Shown here: positions 1 through 8,472 of the stretch, one piece after another
Layout: each line of letters begins with the position of its first letter
Position numbering within the stretch: the stretch's first letter is position 1
Assembly (NCBI RefSeq): GCF_014192335.1
Contig: NZ_JACHXU010000009.1
Span: 186,001 to 250,000 of the forward strand
Source of the DNA: Aporhodopirellula rubra
GTDB taxonomy: Bacteria > Planctomycetota > Planctomycetia > Pirellulales > Pirellulaceae
Direction of reading: 5' to 3'
Length of the DNA: 64,000 nt
Program-made: the position numbers and the translations under genes
Notes under the pieces: generated by a model
The model's database searches: none
What the model was told of the DNA's origin: nothing
Seen by the model: only the letters and a program-made list of their open reading frames with translations

Positions 1-255
1 TGCTCTGAACGTGGGGACATGTTCATTCGACAATGGAGACGCGCGGATAAATCTGTATCCGAGCATAATCACCACCTCACCAAAGGCCTTCCCGATCCCT
101 CATCATTCAGGGGGTGGACCACCCTCTGTTCCGATTATTCCGATCATACGGATTACGACAGCTCGCCTAGTCCGGAGGATTTTGCGGCAGACCGAGCTCA
201 CGTCGGTCTGAAGGCATCAACATCGGAAGTTAGCCGTTCGCTTGAGCCACGCTAG
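1..255 (+). other. Open frame running in from the left edge, possibly a gene 3' end
   Basis: One forward frame is open from base 1 to a TAG at 253-255 and would encode an acidic tail (for example DYSDHTDYDSS). It ends convergently, overlapping by a few bases the stop codon of the reverse gene at 252-683. Codon choice is not obviously non-coding, but no family is recognisable, and a second frame is also open here, so chance is a fair explanation. Confidence 0.15.
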
Positions 256-683
256 GCCGCCAAATCATCTGAGAATTGATCGTCGGAAAAACGTTTTGTC
301 GCCGGAATCGCGCCCGCAATGCGTTCGCGTTGCGTTTCACGGTTAGAACGAGAACCATCGAGCATTTGCTGCAAACGCTCCAGCGTCATCGCCATTTGAT
401 TCCATTCCCCAACGACCTCCATCGTCGACATCTCATTCGCGTCATCCCGATCAAACCCTCTTTCATTGACCCGCACCACCCCCGATAAAACCGTCATCTT
501 CTGAACCGATTCATCATTTCCGAGGCCATCTGCAGCGGGCGTTACATTCGAATCACAATCATCCTCCTCCGTTGGCAGAATTTGCTGCATCACTTCGTGA
601 ACAGCCCACAAAGCCGCCTTGCGAGACGAATCAGCTGCGACGACACGACGAAAAGTACCAGATTGAACGTAAAACTTAGCCAT
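252..683 (-). CDS. Small conserved hypothetical protein
   Basis: The product is 143 residues. Start chosen at the ATG at 683, giving MAKFYVQSGTFRRVVAADS, because it is preceded by AAGGA at good spacing; the frame is open 21 codons further upstream but without a comparable ribosome site. The N-terminal part (about 1-40) looks like a compact alpha/beta fold, the middle is acidic (EEDDCDSN) and the C-terminus is Arg/Glu-rich. I remember similar short MAKFYVQSG-type proteins from planctomycetes, but no function is known to me. No signal peptide or membrane segment is visible, so a cytoplasmic location is inferred. It stands alone, divergent from the RNase gene. Confidence 0.6.
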   Translation of the reverse strand: MAKFYVQSGTFRRVVAADSSRKAALWAVHEVMQQILPTEEDDCDSNVTPAADGLGNDESVQKMTVLSGVVRVNERGFDRDDANEMSTMEVVGEWNQMAMTLERLQQMLDGSRSNRETQRERIAGAIPATKRFSDDQFSDDLAA

Positions 684-1004
684 TGAATCATTCCTTGAGA
701 GAGTAAGTTGCCGGGACAACCAAACTATCGGACAGCCCTTGGACACCTTTGGTCACCCACGCATCAAGGATCCAGGTGCTGGAAATTTTCGCGTTCGGGC
801 ATCACCACATACCGAACTCCAACCCCGCAGGCACACGAGCATTCGTTACCGCAGAAATCGTCATTCTGAGAAAACCGCCCTTGCGGTAACGTGCACGGCA
901 CGACGACTGTGGCGGGCAACCGGGCATGGTAAACTTCTCATCCGGATTCCCGGACGCGATCGCGGTCATCCCCCAATCTCCGATCCTCCTCTTAGACCTA
1001 TTCA
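684..1004. other. Divergent intergenic region
   Basis: This 321-bp stretch separates two divergent genes and must hold both promoters. Apart from the inverted repeat at 844-901 I see no gene in it; the open frames here are short and overlap the start of the RNase gene. Confidence 0.5.
844..901. repeat. Perfect 10-bp inverted repeat with 38-nt loop
   Basis: CGTTACCGCA at 844-853 is the exact reverse complement of TGCGGTAACG at 892-901. It lies between divergent genes, about 100 bp before the RNase start, so it could fold as a leader hairpin or act as a paired binding site. There is no T-tract to make it a terminator. Confidence 0.4.
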
Positions 1005-2339
1005 ATGCTCACTCATCACGGCGCTTACGACGGTGTCACCGGTTCTTGCCATCAGCTTTCGTGGAACAACGGACGTTCCAGCTTGTTGGTCGATTGCGGC
1101 ATCTTTCAAGGTAGCGATGCCAAGAAGCATCCCAACCCGGAGATCGAATTCTCCCTGAAAGGGATCAAGAGTCTTTTGTTGACTCACGTGCATATCGATC
1201 ATGTCGGCCGTTTACCGTATCTGTTGGCCGCCGGATTCGAACAACCAATCTACTGCAGCGAACCGACCGCCAAACTGCTACCGATGGTGATGGAGGACGC
1301 GCTCAAAATCGGATTCACTCGGTCGAAACGCTTGATCGCGAAATTCAACCATCAGATTAGAAAGCTGCTTCGGCCGCTGCCCTACCATGTTTGGCAAGAG
1401 ATTCCCGGTGGCCCCAAGGTACGTTTGCTGCCCGCCGGACACGTCCTCGGCTCGACTATCTTTGAAGTCGAACTTCCCGATGGGAAACGCGTCGTGTTCA
1501 GCGGAGACATCGGCGCCGGGACGAACCCGTTACTCAACCCGCCCGTCAGTCCGGAGAAAGCCGACCTGCTCATACTCGAGAGCACCTACGGCGACAAATT
1601 GCATCCGCCCAAGATCGATCGACAAGCCGAACTCGAAAAAATCATCCGCCGAACCCTGGAGGATCGCGGGGTCACGATCATTCCCGCATTCTCACTCGGT
1701 CGAACGCAAGCGTTGCTTTATGAACTCAACGGAATCTTTGAACGCGTTCAGGAAACCGAACACCACACATTGATGAAGCAAATCGACGTGATCGTTGACT
1801 CGCCGTTGGCGTCGCGGTTCACATCGCTCTACAAAGAAATGCAAGACCACTGGGGTGAGGAAGCCCAAACGATCCTGCAAACCGACGATCAACCATTGGT
1901 GTTCGAAAACCTAACCACCGTCGGCAGTCACACCGAACACAAGGAAACACTCAACTACGTCGACAAACACGAATTGCCCGCAATCGTCATCGCAGGCAGT
2001 GGCATGTGCACCGGTGGACGCGTGATGAATTACCTCAAACGATTTATAGGCGATCCCCGCACCGATATCGTGTTCGCCGGATACCAGGCCGGTGGAACCC
2101 CAGGCAATTACATCGCCAGGGGCAGCGATTGGGTACGACTAGACGGCCGAAAATACACCATCAAAGCGGACGTGCACCAACTCACCGGCTACTCGGCTCA
2201 CGGCGACCAGAGTGACTTGATTCGTTTCGTCGAAGAAACCAAAGAGCCGGTCGGCGAAATCCGGTTGGTTCATGGTGACTATGGGCCGAAGCGAACCCTG
2301 ACCTCCAAATTGACTGAACGTGGCTATAAAGTGATCTAG
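1005..2339 (+). CDS. Beta-CASP metallo-beta-lactamase RNA-processing exonuclease
   Basis: This 444-residue cytoplasmic hydrolase belongs to the metallo-beta-lactamase/beta-CASP family (RNase J/CPSF-73-like, COG1236), whose members cut RNA with two zinc ions. The HxHxDH metal site reads HVHIDH at 61-66; further ligands are the His in PAGHVLGS (146) and the Asp in SGDIG (168). ESTYGD follows at about 192-197, the CASP domain holds GSGMCTGGR, and GYSAHGD and LVHGD near the C-terminus supply the last histidines. All catalytic positions are present and length is normal for the family. The ribosome-binding site is weak, so the start is less certain than the family. The next gene follows after about 60 bp on the same strand. 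Confidence 0.9.
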   Translation: MLTHHGAYDGVTGSCHQLSWNNGRSSLLVDCGIFQGSDAKKHPNPEIEFSLKGIKSLLLTHVHIDHVGRLPYLLAAGFEQPIYCSEPTAKLLPMVMEDALKIGFTRSKRLIAKFNHQIRKLLRPLPYHVWQEIPGGPKVRLLPAGHVLGSTIFEVELPDGKRVVFSGDIGAGTNPLLNPPVSPEKADLLILESTYGDKLHPPKIDRQAELEKIIRRTLEDRGVTIIPAFSLGRTQALLYELNGIFERVQETEHHTLMKQIDVIVDSPLASRFTSLYKEMQDHWGEEAQTILQTDDQPLVFENLTTVGSHTEHKETLNYVDKHELPAIVIAGSGMCTGGRVMNYLKRFIGDPRTDIVFAGYQAGGTPGNYIARGSDWVRLDGRKYTIKADVHQLTGYSAHGDQSDLIRFVEETKEPVGEIRLVHGDYGPKRTLTSKLTERGYKVI

Positions 2340-2399
2340 CCTCCGCTATTCAGTTGTCCCCTACTCATCTTTTCTTGACCATATCGCGCAATCAGGCCA

Positions 2400-3728
2400 A
2401 TGGAATCCACCCAAACAGTCATCATCGGAGCGGGACTCGCTGGTCTCGCCTGCGCCAAACGACTCGCCAATGCCGGACAGCCTTGCGTAATCATTGAAGC
2501 AACCGACCGCGTCGGTGGTCGGGTTCGCACCGACCAGGTTGACGGCTTCACTCTCGATCATGGATTCCAAGTTCTCCTAACGAGTTATCCCGCATGCCGT
2601 GAACTGCTCGACTACTCTTCGCTAAGACTGTGCCCGTTCGAACCTGGCGCACTGATCCGTCAAGAAGGCCAGTTCCGCCTGCTGAGTGATCCCTGGAGAC
2701 GTCCGTTCAACACCGTCGCTACGGCATCCAATCCAGTCGGTACATTGGGTGACAAGTTGCGAATTGCCGCACTGCGCCGCGCCAGTAGCAAGGGTACACT
2801 CCAAGACGTCTACAACCGGCCCCAAAAGTCCACGGAACAACGATTGCGGGAGGACGGATTCAGCGAGAAGTTCATCAACGAGTTCTTTCGCCCGTTCCTC
2901 GGTGGTGTCTTTCTGGACGAAACATTATCGACATCAAGCAGGATGCTCGAATTTGTGTTTCGCATGTTTGCAGCGGGTGAAATTGCAATTCCAGCCGATG
3001 GCATGGCAGCGATCCCGCGTCAACTCGCAGACTCACTCCCACGTGGCACGCTTCGCCTGCAATCATCAGTTGTTAGCCTTGAGGAGTTGCCCGCCACCGA
3101 AAGTGGACACCACCCCAGAAACCGTGTCGTGATGAGCGACGGCGCGATCGATTGCGAACGAGTTGTCGTGGCCACCCCGAGCGACGCGGCAGCACGATTG
3201 TTAAACCGGCCTGAACTAACAACAAAATGGTCAGGAACAACCAATCTCTATTTCGCGGCCAACGATTCACCTGACCCACGACGGCTCTTAATGCTGCGTG
3301 GTGACGAGGACGCGCCTGTTCAATCTGCCGTTGTGTTAAGCGATATCGCGAGAACCTATGCCCCCGCCGGAAAGGCACTGATTTCGGTTAGTGTCGACGA
3401 AGCAAGTGAGCCATCCCACGGCACCGACGATGCGGAAATCGAAAAACGCGTCCGCGATCACCTTGAAAAATGGTTTGGCCACGAAGTGCGCACTTGGCAG
3501 TTAGTGCGCACCTACCGTGTGCCCTACGCGCTTCCGGTGCTGAGCATGGACAACGTTCTTGACGAAGAGCGAATCCTCGCAAAACACACCGACAACTTAT
3601 CTCCGACGAGCGTATTCATTGCCGGTGATCACTGCGAGACGCCGAGTATCCAGGGGGCGATGAACAGCGGACTGAGGGTCGCCGACCGCATCCTATCGGA
3701 CCTCAAAACAAAAACCTCTGGCACTTGA
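2400..3728 (+). CDS. FAD-dependent amine oxidase/desaturase-like oxidoreductase
   Basis: 442 residues. The N-terminus carries the dinucleotide-binding signature GAGLAGLACAKRL followed by an acidic strand end (IIEATD) and the GGRVRT motif typical of the amine-oxidase/phytoene-desaturase/protoporphyrinogen-oxidase superfamily. The C-terminal FAD-contact segment reads VFIAGDHCETPSIQGAM, with SGLRVA closing the fold. No signal peptide is present, so it is probably cytoplasmic or membrane-peripheral. The substrate cannot be told from sequence; no carotenoid or haem genes adjoin it. It lies 60 bp downstream of the RNase gene and ends 25 bp from the convergent dps gene. Confidence 0.8.
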   Translation: MESTQTVIIGAGLAGLACAKRLANAGQPCVIIEATDRVGGRVRTDQVDGFTLDHGFQVLLTSYPACRELLDYSSLRLCPFEPGALIRQEGQFRLLSDPWRRPFNTVATASNPVGTLGDKLRIAALRRASSKGTLQDVYNRPQKSTEQRLREDGFSEKFINEFFRPFLGGVFLDETLSTSSRMLEFVFRMFAAGEIAIPADGMAAIPRQLADSLPRGTLRLQSSVVSLEELPATESGHHPRNRVVMSDGAIDCERVVVATPSDAAARLLNRPELTTKWSGTTNLYFAANDSPDPRRLLMLRGDEDAPVQSAVVLSDIARTYAPAGKALISVSVDEASEPSHGTDDAEIEKRVRDHLEKWFGHEVRTWQLVRTYRVPYALPVLSMDNVLDEERILAKHTDNLSPTSVFIAGDHCETPSIQGAMNSGLRVADRILSDLKTKTSGT

Positions 3729-3753
3729 TGCCCCGCATCGCCGTACGCGAGCG

Positions 3754-4242
3754 TTAGACTTCTTGAGCCTGCAACATCCAGAGGTGTTTTTCCATCGGCG
3801 CAGTAATTCCGATGCACAGGTCTTCGGAAACGGGATCTAAATCGCCAAGCTTCTCGATGGAAGCTCGCAAAGTTTCGATCGTGGATTTGATCGCATCGGC
3901 AACCAGTTTGATCGTCTTGGGAACGTCTTGAAAACCGCCCGGATAGACCTCGAGCTCACTTTCGCTGGCGACCGTCTCTGAACGGCCGTCTGCCGACACA
4001 CCAAGCGTCGCAATGCGTTCGGCGATCTCGTCACTCGCGTCGCGGGTGGTCTCGATAATTTCGTCGAGCTGCAAGTGGATACTTCGGAAATTGGTCCCTA
4101 CGACGTTCCAGTGGGCCTGCTTCATCAACAACGCCAAATCGACGAGATTGACGAGGTTCTGCTGCAACAACGCGGTAACTTTTTCGTTAGGTTCCGAATT
4201 AAGGATATCGCGTTTGAACTGTGACTGTGTTGCGGTAGACAT
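3754..4242 (-). CDS. dps: Dps-family DNA-binding ferritin
   Basis: This 162-residue protein matches Dps (DNA protection during starvation), a dodecameric ferritin that oxidises Fe(II) with peroxide and shields DNA. The inter-subunit ferroxidase region is visible: QAHWNVVG with His44, then IHLQLDEIIE with His56 and acidic residues at 60-64, followed by the conserved DEIAERIATLG helix. Length is typical. The ATG at 4242 is preceded by a GAAGGAAA-like ribosome site. It is monocistronic between a convergent FAD enzyme and the 3' end of the ABC permease. Regulation by oxidative or starvation signals is known for the family; no operator was identified here. Confidence 0.9.
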   Translation of the reverse strand: MSTATQSQFKRDILNSEPNEKVTALLQQNLVNLVDLALLMKQAHWNVVGTNFRSIHLQLDEIIETTRDASDEIAERIATLGVSADGRSETVASESELEVYPGGFQDVPKTIKLVADAIKSTIETLRASIEKLGDLDPVSEDLCIGITAPMEKHLWMLQAQEV

Positions 4243-4397
4243 GAAATTTCCTTCAAAAGAGTATCTGTTTTAGTAACCCAACGTCGTCCGCAGAAGCGAA
4301 CGCCCCAATGGGCAAACGAAATACTCAGCAAACCCCATACCAATCCTGCTGAGAGGGTAGACCGAGTAGATCGACCGCAGCTTTCGCCCCCGCGGAC

Positions 4398-5984
4398 TCA
4401 ACCTCCGCTATCGCCGAGCAAGACGGTCATCTCCAGCAATCGTGCAGATACCGAGGTGATTGCGATCACGACAATCGGCAGACTGATCCAACCCCATGCC
4501 GGCAACCACAAACCCCATCGCTCCCTACCACGAAGCGTCAGAAGCGTGAGATGCCACGTCGAACCGAGCAGCGCTAACAGCGAGATCACGACTGCGACGG
4601 ACATCACACTCATTGTTTGCAGCCCATGCGGCAGCGGTGCCGTCGCCAACGCTGCCAAAACGATTGCAAAGTAGGCTACGCCCGGTGTCGCAAAGTACGC
4701 CATGACGCCGCGCCTTACCCATTGTCCAGTCGACGCACCAACTAAAAAACACAACGCATAGATCGCCAGCAAACTGACTCCCCAGTGACTCAAGTATTCC
4801 GCTTCGAAACCCAATACGATCGATACGACCACCCAAACCACCGACAGAACAACCGACACGCTCGCCGGAACCAGCATCCGTGTCCACCAGATCAGTGCAG
4901 GTGACAAGCCGCGATCAGCGAAGAAGTACCGTCGCGGCATCCGGTTGTCACCATGAAAAACGCTCACCCCGAGCGTCATCTGTAGCAAAATCAAAACCGG
5001 GAAGGTAATAAGTCCATGCATCTCGGAACGCCGATTCATCATCACGATTGCCAACAAAGCGGTGCACATCGTCAGCAACGACAACTGCAGCAACCAACGA
5101 TTCTGCTGCACGTGTTGCCAAACCAGAGCACGAACGACCGATGGCCTTTCCGCCACTCCCATCTTCAACGCCACCGGACGGACATCGGTCGACCACGAAA
5201 AGAACCGCCAAGGTTCATCGCTCGGTCCCACCAGACGTCGTCTTGCCAACCAAAGCACCACACCGATAACGACCAGGTGCGCGAACAGTGGAGCCATGGC
5301 AAAGACTGCCTGCTCCCCTACGGAAGTCTGAGGATCGAACAAACGACCGGTGCTGCCTGGATTCATCCAACTTGCGTACAAACTTACACAAACCAACCAT
5401 GCGATCGCGAAGGGAATGATTGCGATTGCCGAAGCGAGCGAGTTGCGAATCAAGAACGCGGTGAGAAATCCGCACGTGAGAACGACGAGGTTGACATATC
5501 CCAATAGACAAAAGCCGACAAAGACCACCCAACCCGCATTCACGTCCTTCGACCGCGATCCCATCTCCAAATCGAGAAAGAAAGAACAGCAAACGAATAT
5601 CACCCCGGTCCAAACAATCGACGCCAGGACCAGCAGCAATCCCGCGATCATCTTTGAACTAACAACGAACCACCACGGCGTCGGTAATCGGCGCATCCAA
5701 TCAAACGTACGTTCTTCGTTTTCGGTCCCGACTAAGGTCGGTGCCGCACCGAGCGTGACGAGTCCGGGCAAAAACAAGAGCGTTGCAAAGGAACCATCGA
5801 GATCAGTTGAGCTACCTTCCCATATCCATCGAATCAAACAGAGCAATGTGGCCACCGCGAGCGGGCCGATCAACGCCGCGAGCAACAGCGACCGCAGCAA
5901 TCGTAGATCTTTCCACAACAGATGCCGTAGTGGGCGGATCGATTCGAATGGGCTCGACTTGACGTCAGTCGCGGAGTCATTCAT
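4398..5984 (-). CDS. ABC transporter permease, ABC-2 type
   Basis: 528 residues with about twelve hydrophobic segments, starting near residue 30 (LLLAALIGPLAVATLLCL) and continuing to the C-terminus, with a soluble break near the middle (WLARRRLVGPSDEPWRFF). This is the layout of a duplicated ABC-2-type exporter permease. Its ATG overlaps the stop of the ATPase gene by 4 bp (ATGA), showing translational coupling. Together with the preceding ATPase and GntR regulator it forms a three-gene operon of the Bacillus YtrA-YtrB type, often linked to cell-envelope stress or antibiotic response. The exported substrate is unknown. Confidence 0.85.
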   Translation of the reverse strand: MNDSATDVKSSPFESIRPLRHLLWKDLRLLRSLLLAALIGPLAVATLLCLIRWIWEGSSTDLDGSFATLLFLPGLVTLGAAPTLVGTENEERTFDWMRRLPTPWWFVVSSKMIAGLLLVLASIVWTGVIFVCCSFFLDLEMGSRSKDVNAGWVVFVGFCLLGYVNLVVLTCGFLTAFLIRNSLASAIAIIPFAIAWLVCVSLYASWMNPGSTGRLFDPQTSVGEQAVFAMAPLFAHLVVIGVVLWLARRRLVGPSDEPWRFFSWSTDVRPVALKMGVAERPSVVRALVWQHVQQNRWLLQLSLLTMCTALLAIVMMNRRSEMHGLITFPVLILLQMTLGVSVFHGDNRMPRRYFFADRGLSPALIWWTRMLVPASVSVVLSVVWVVVSIVLGFEAEYLSHWGVSLLAIYALCFLVGASTGQWVRRGVMAYFATPGVAYFAIVLAALATAPLPHGLQTMSVMSVAVVISLLALLGSTWHLTLLTLRGRERWGLWLPAWGWISLPIVVIAITSVSARLLEMTVLLGDSGG

Positions 5985-6988
5985 CGAGTTGACTCCAGTT
6001 GGTGTTCACGCATGAAGGACACCGCGTGGTCCGGTTTGCGAGGCTTACTCGCACAAACCGCGATAAAGATTTCTTCTAACGACGGCACGACCTCATCAAC
6101 ACTACGAACCCCTCCTTCTTCACCGAAATCGTTTCGCCAGTCATCGGGCAAACCGTTGATCACCCATCTTCGCTGGCGTCCGCTGATTGTCTCACTGAGC
6201 ACATCACCGCGCGGTGGCCTGCAATACACATGAGCGTCATCCAGTGTCGCGGTGACGATCCGTGTGTGATGCTTGAGGGTGTCCAAGGGCTGGACCAATC
6301 GAAGCTTCCCGGCGTGAAGAATGGCGACGACATCCGCAACACGCTCGACCTCGTTGATTTGATGACTGCTCAACAAAACCGTACGCCCCGCAGCCGCGCG
6401 ATCGACCATCGACTCGAGAAACTGACGGCGCACCATCGGATCGAGCCCACTGGTCGGTTCATCCAAAATCAATAGTTCAGGATCGTGAGCAATCGCGAGT
6501 GCCAAGGCGACTTTCGCACGTTGCCCTTTACTCAACGCAGAGAGCTTGGTTCCGACGGGAACCTCAAATTCGTTAATGAGTTCCGAATAACGCCGCGGAA
6601 ACGCATCATCGTAAAACGCGCTGGTGAACCATCCAATTTCCGACGCAGACATCCATTCATACATCGCCGGCGAATCAGAAACGTACCCAATCCGCCGGCG
6701 AATCAATTCCGACTGCGCGACACAATCATGATCAAGCACCCTCGCAACACCGCGATCGGGTCGAAGATAACCCGTCAGAATACGAATCAACGTCGTCTTG
6801 CCAGCACCATTTTCGCCGAGCAATGCGAACACTTTCCCCTTTGGCACCGATACATCAATTTGGTCGAGGGCCAACGTGTTGCGAAACCGCTTCGTAACCT
6901 CTTTTACATCGATCGCCGTACCGAGGGCACCGCTCTTTTCCGGTGCATCGCTTTGGTACATACCTGCATCCGCATCGATCTCAGCCAT
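5981..6988 (-). CDS. ABC transporter ATP-binding protein
   Basis: 335 residues. Start placed at the ATG at 6988 (MAEIDADAGMYQ), preceded by GGTGGAG; the frame is open further upstream only because it lies over the GntR gene. Walker A is GENGAGKTT, the Q-loop region holds RRRIGYVSD, the ABC signature reads LSKGQRAKVALA (K in place of the common G), Walker B is LLILDEPTSGLD, and the switch histidine is in LLSSHQINEVE. The N-terminus has an extra 25-residue tail. It energises the permease encoded immediately downstream, with a 4-bp overlap, and overlaps the GntR gene upstream by 8 bp. Confidence 0.92.
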   Translation of the reverse strand: MAEIDADAGMYQSDAPEKSGALGTAIDVKEVTKRFRNTLALDQIDVSVPKGKVFALLGENGAGKTTLIRILTGYLRPDRGVARVLDHDCVAQSELIRRRIGYVSDSPAMYEWMSASEIGWFTSAFYDDAFPRRYSELINEFEVPVGTKLSALSKGQRAKVALALAIAHDPELLILDEPTSGLDPMVRRQFLESMVDRAAAGRTVLLSSHQINEVERVADVVAILHAGKLRLVQPLDTLKHHTRIVTATLDDAHVYCRPPRGDVLSETISGRQRRWVINGLPDDWRNDFGEEGGVRSVDEVVPSLEEIFIAVCASKPRKPDHAVSFMREHQLESTR

Positions 6989-7418
6989 CGTTGTTCTCTC
7001 CACCTGAAGGAAGAGGCGACGAGTCAGCGTGACCGGTCGCCGGTTGCAAATCGAGTAACGCTCTCTCGAAAATTTCGCGTAGCTGGACAGTCGACATTCC
7101 GCCCGAAAACGCATCCGACAACGTCGCTCGGACGTTCGCCGCCACGATTTCGTTGCGGGCATCCAAACACGATTCAATCGCGTCACGACGGACGACCATC
7201 CCTCGACCACGCAGCGGCTTCAGAATCTGCTGCGTTTGCAATTCACGGTACGCACGAGCGATCGTGTTGGGATTCAGAGCAATGTCGCGAGAAAGCTGAC
7301 GCACGCTCGGCAACATCTGCCCGCCCGCGAGCGTCCCATCGGCGATCGCGAATTTGACCTGCCGAACAATCTGTTCGTAGATCGGAATCACGCTGTTGGG
7401 GTCGATCGAAAAAAACAT
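6981..7418 (-). CDS. GntR-family (YtrA-type) transcriptional regulator
   Basis: 145 residues with start at the ATG at 7418 (MFFSIDPNSVIPIYEQIV), the usual beginning of YtrA-type regulators; longer frames upstream give no family-like sequence. The winged helix spans about 10-75 and contains LPSVRQLSRDIALNPNTIARAYREL. A short helical C-terminal region (about 80-125) replaces the large effector domain of other GntR proteins, as is normal in the YtrA subfamily. Its last codons overlap the ATPase start by 8 bp. It very probably represses this operon through the palindrome at 7565-7586. The ribosome site is weak and the leader about 146 nt, which leaves some doubt about the start. Confidence 0.88.
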   Translation of the reverse strand: MFFSIDPNSVIPIYEQIVRQVKFAIADGTLAGGQMLPSVRQLSRDIALNPNTIARAYRELQTQQILKPLRGRGMVVRRDAIESCLDARNEIVAANVRATLSDAFSGGMSTVQLREIFERALLDLQPATGHADSSPLPSGGENNDG

Positions 7419-7564
7419 GCGTCGCCAATTCCCGTAGACGGTTCGACTCCACCGGGCGCTCGACGACCGTGATCTCGCGAAGACATACATCCATCGCAAA
7501 AGCAGCCGACCGCACGATGCGATCACGCACAAGCGATACTGCATCGTCTGAGCCCGAAGCACCA

Positions 7565-7586
7565 GTGTGCTATCACGATAGCACAC
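7565..7586. promoter_or_regulatory. Palindromic operator for the GntR-ABC operon
   Basis: GTGTGCTATC and GATAGCACAC form perfect 10-bp arms around the 2-bp centre AC. YtrA-type regulators are known to bind palindromes of this kind in their own promoters. The site lies about 147 bp before the GntR start, between that gene and the end of the 270-residue protein gene, exactly where the operon promoter should be. Autoregulation is inferred. Confidence 0.75.
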
Positions 7587-7659
7587 GGAGCCGTTTCGTC
7601 AACAAGACGAGTGTTTTTCTTCAATCCGGGCCGCATCCAGACTACGCCCCAACGACGCT

Positions 7660-8472
7660 TTAAACTCGCTGCGGACGATACAGATCGAGATCGGCACGCC
7701 CAGCCAATCCCGCGTAGATTCCTGCGATTTGCTTCCAGCCCGCACGCAATTCTTCTGCAGCATCAGGAAGATCTGACGATTGGACTCGGAAGAAGTAATC
7801 CGTAAGCAGATCAAACTCGAGCTGGCAAAAGTCCGAAGGCAAATCAGCAACAATCACACATTCACATCGCAGCTGTCCGGCCTCCGCGTTGCCGTCGCCT
7901 TCGTCCCCAATCGGTTTGCCGCGGAGCGACAGCAAGAAGTCCGGCGGGATATCGTCATCGAGATCGTCCCCCGCTTCGTCGGACGACTCGTCATCGGCGA
8001 GCACCGGAGCCAACGCGACGGAGTCGACAAACGTGCCGGGATAGACTCGCCCGCGCAAAAGATCCGTCGCAACGACTGATTGCAAACCGTCTTCGATCCA
8101 CTCCTTCATCGTTACCGGCAACGCAGCAGGGGCATCTTCCCGCTGGGCCGCGATCGCTGAAATTGCGAGCGAAGACATGCTGCGGTCGGGAAGCATCGGA
8201 AGCGGATCGTTCCAACGCTCGTCGATCGTTTTACCGTCGAGCCAATGACGCGCAAACCAATCGTTTTGAAACGTTGGACCGATGCGATGACGTTCCGTCT
8301 TGGTGCTGGCACGTTTCGCCCATACGTCCGCGCCGGCGAGCAAGGTGACATCGTATCCTAAGTAGCGGCCGTACAGGGCGGCTTCAATCCCGATCGGTGT
8401 TGTTCCAATGACCGCAATCGTGCCAGGCGGATCAAGAGTGGCGGGCAGGAAATCGTCTGGTTGCATGTTCAT
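7660..8472 (-). CDS. Rossmann-fold hypothetical protein coupled to ThiO-like oxidase
   Basis: 270 residues of unrecognised function. Near the N-terminus IAVIGTTPIGIEAALYGRYL resembles the nucleotide-binding turn of an FAD/NAD(P) Rossmann fold, followed by DVTLLAGADV. The rest lacks the second FAD motif and any redox CxxC pair, and contains an acidic insertion (DDESSDEAGDDLDDD) at about 160-175. The ATG overlaps the stop of the upstream ThiO-like oxidase by 4 bp, so the two are translated together and probably act together. It may be a degenerate oxidoreductase or a cofactor-binding partner. Confidence 0.65.
   Translation of the reverse strand: MNMQPDDFLPATLDPPGTIAVIGTTPIGIEAALYGRYLGYDVTLLAGADVWAKRASTKTERHRIGPTFQNDWFARHWLDGKTIDERWNDPLPMLPDRSMSSLAISAIAAQREDAPAALPVTMKEWIEDGLQSVVATDLLRGRVYPGTFVDSVALAPVLADDESSDEAGDDLDDDIPPDFLLSLRGKPIGDEGDGNAEAGQLRCECVIVADLPSDFCQLEFDLLTDYFFRVQSSDLPDAAEELRAGWKQIAGIYAGLAGRADLDLYRPQRV

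Noticed and set aside
739-1158. 139-codon forward frame ahead of and into the RNase gene
   Set aside because: Overlaps the RNase N-terminus in another frame and has no recognisable start site or family.
6485-7357. 290-codon forward frame over ATPase and GntR genes
   Set aside because: Antisense shadow; Walker and HTH motifs fix the coding strand.
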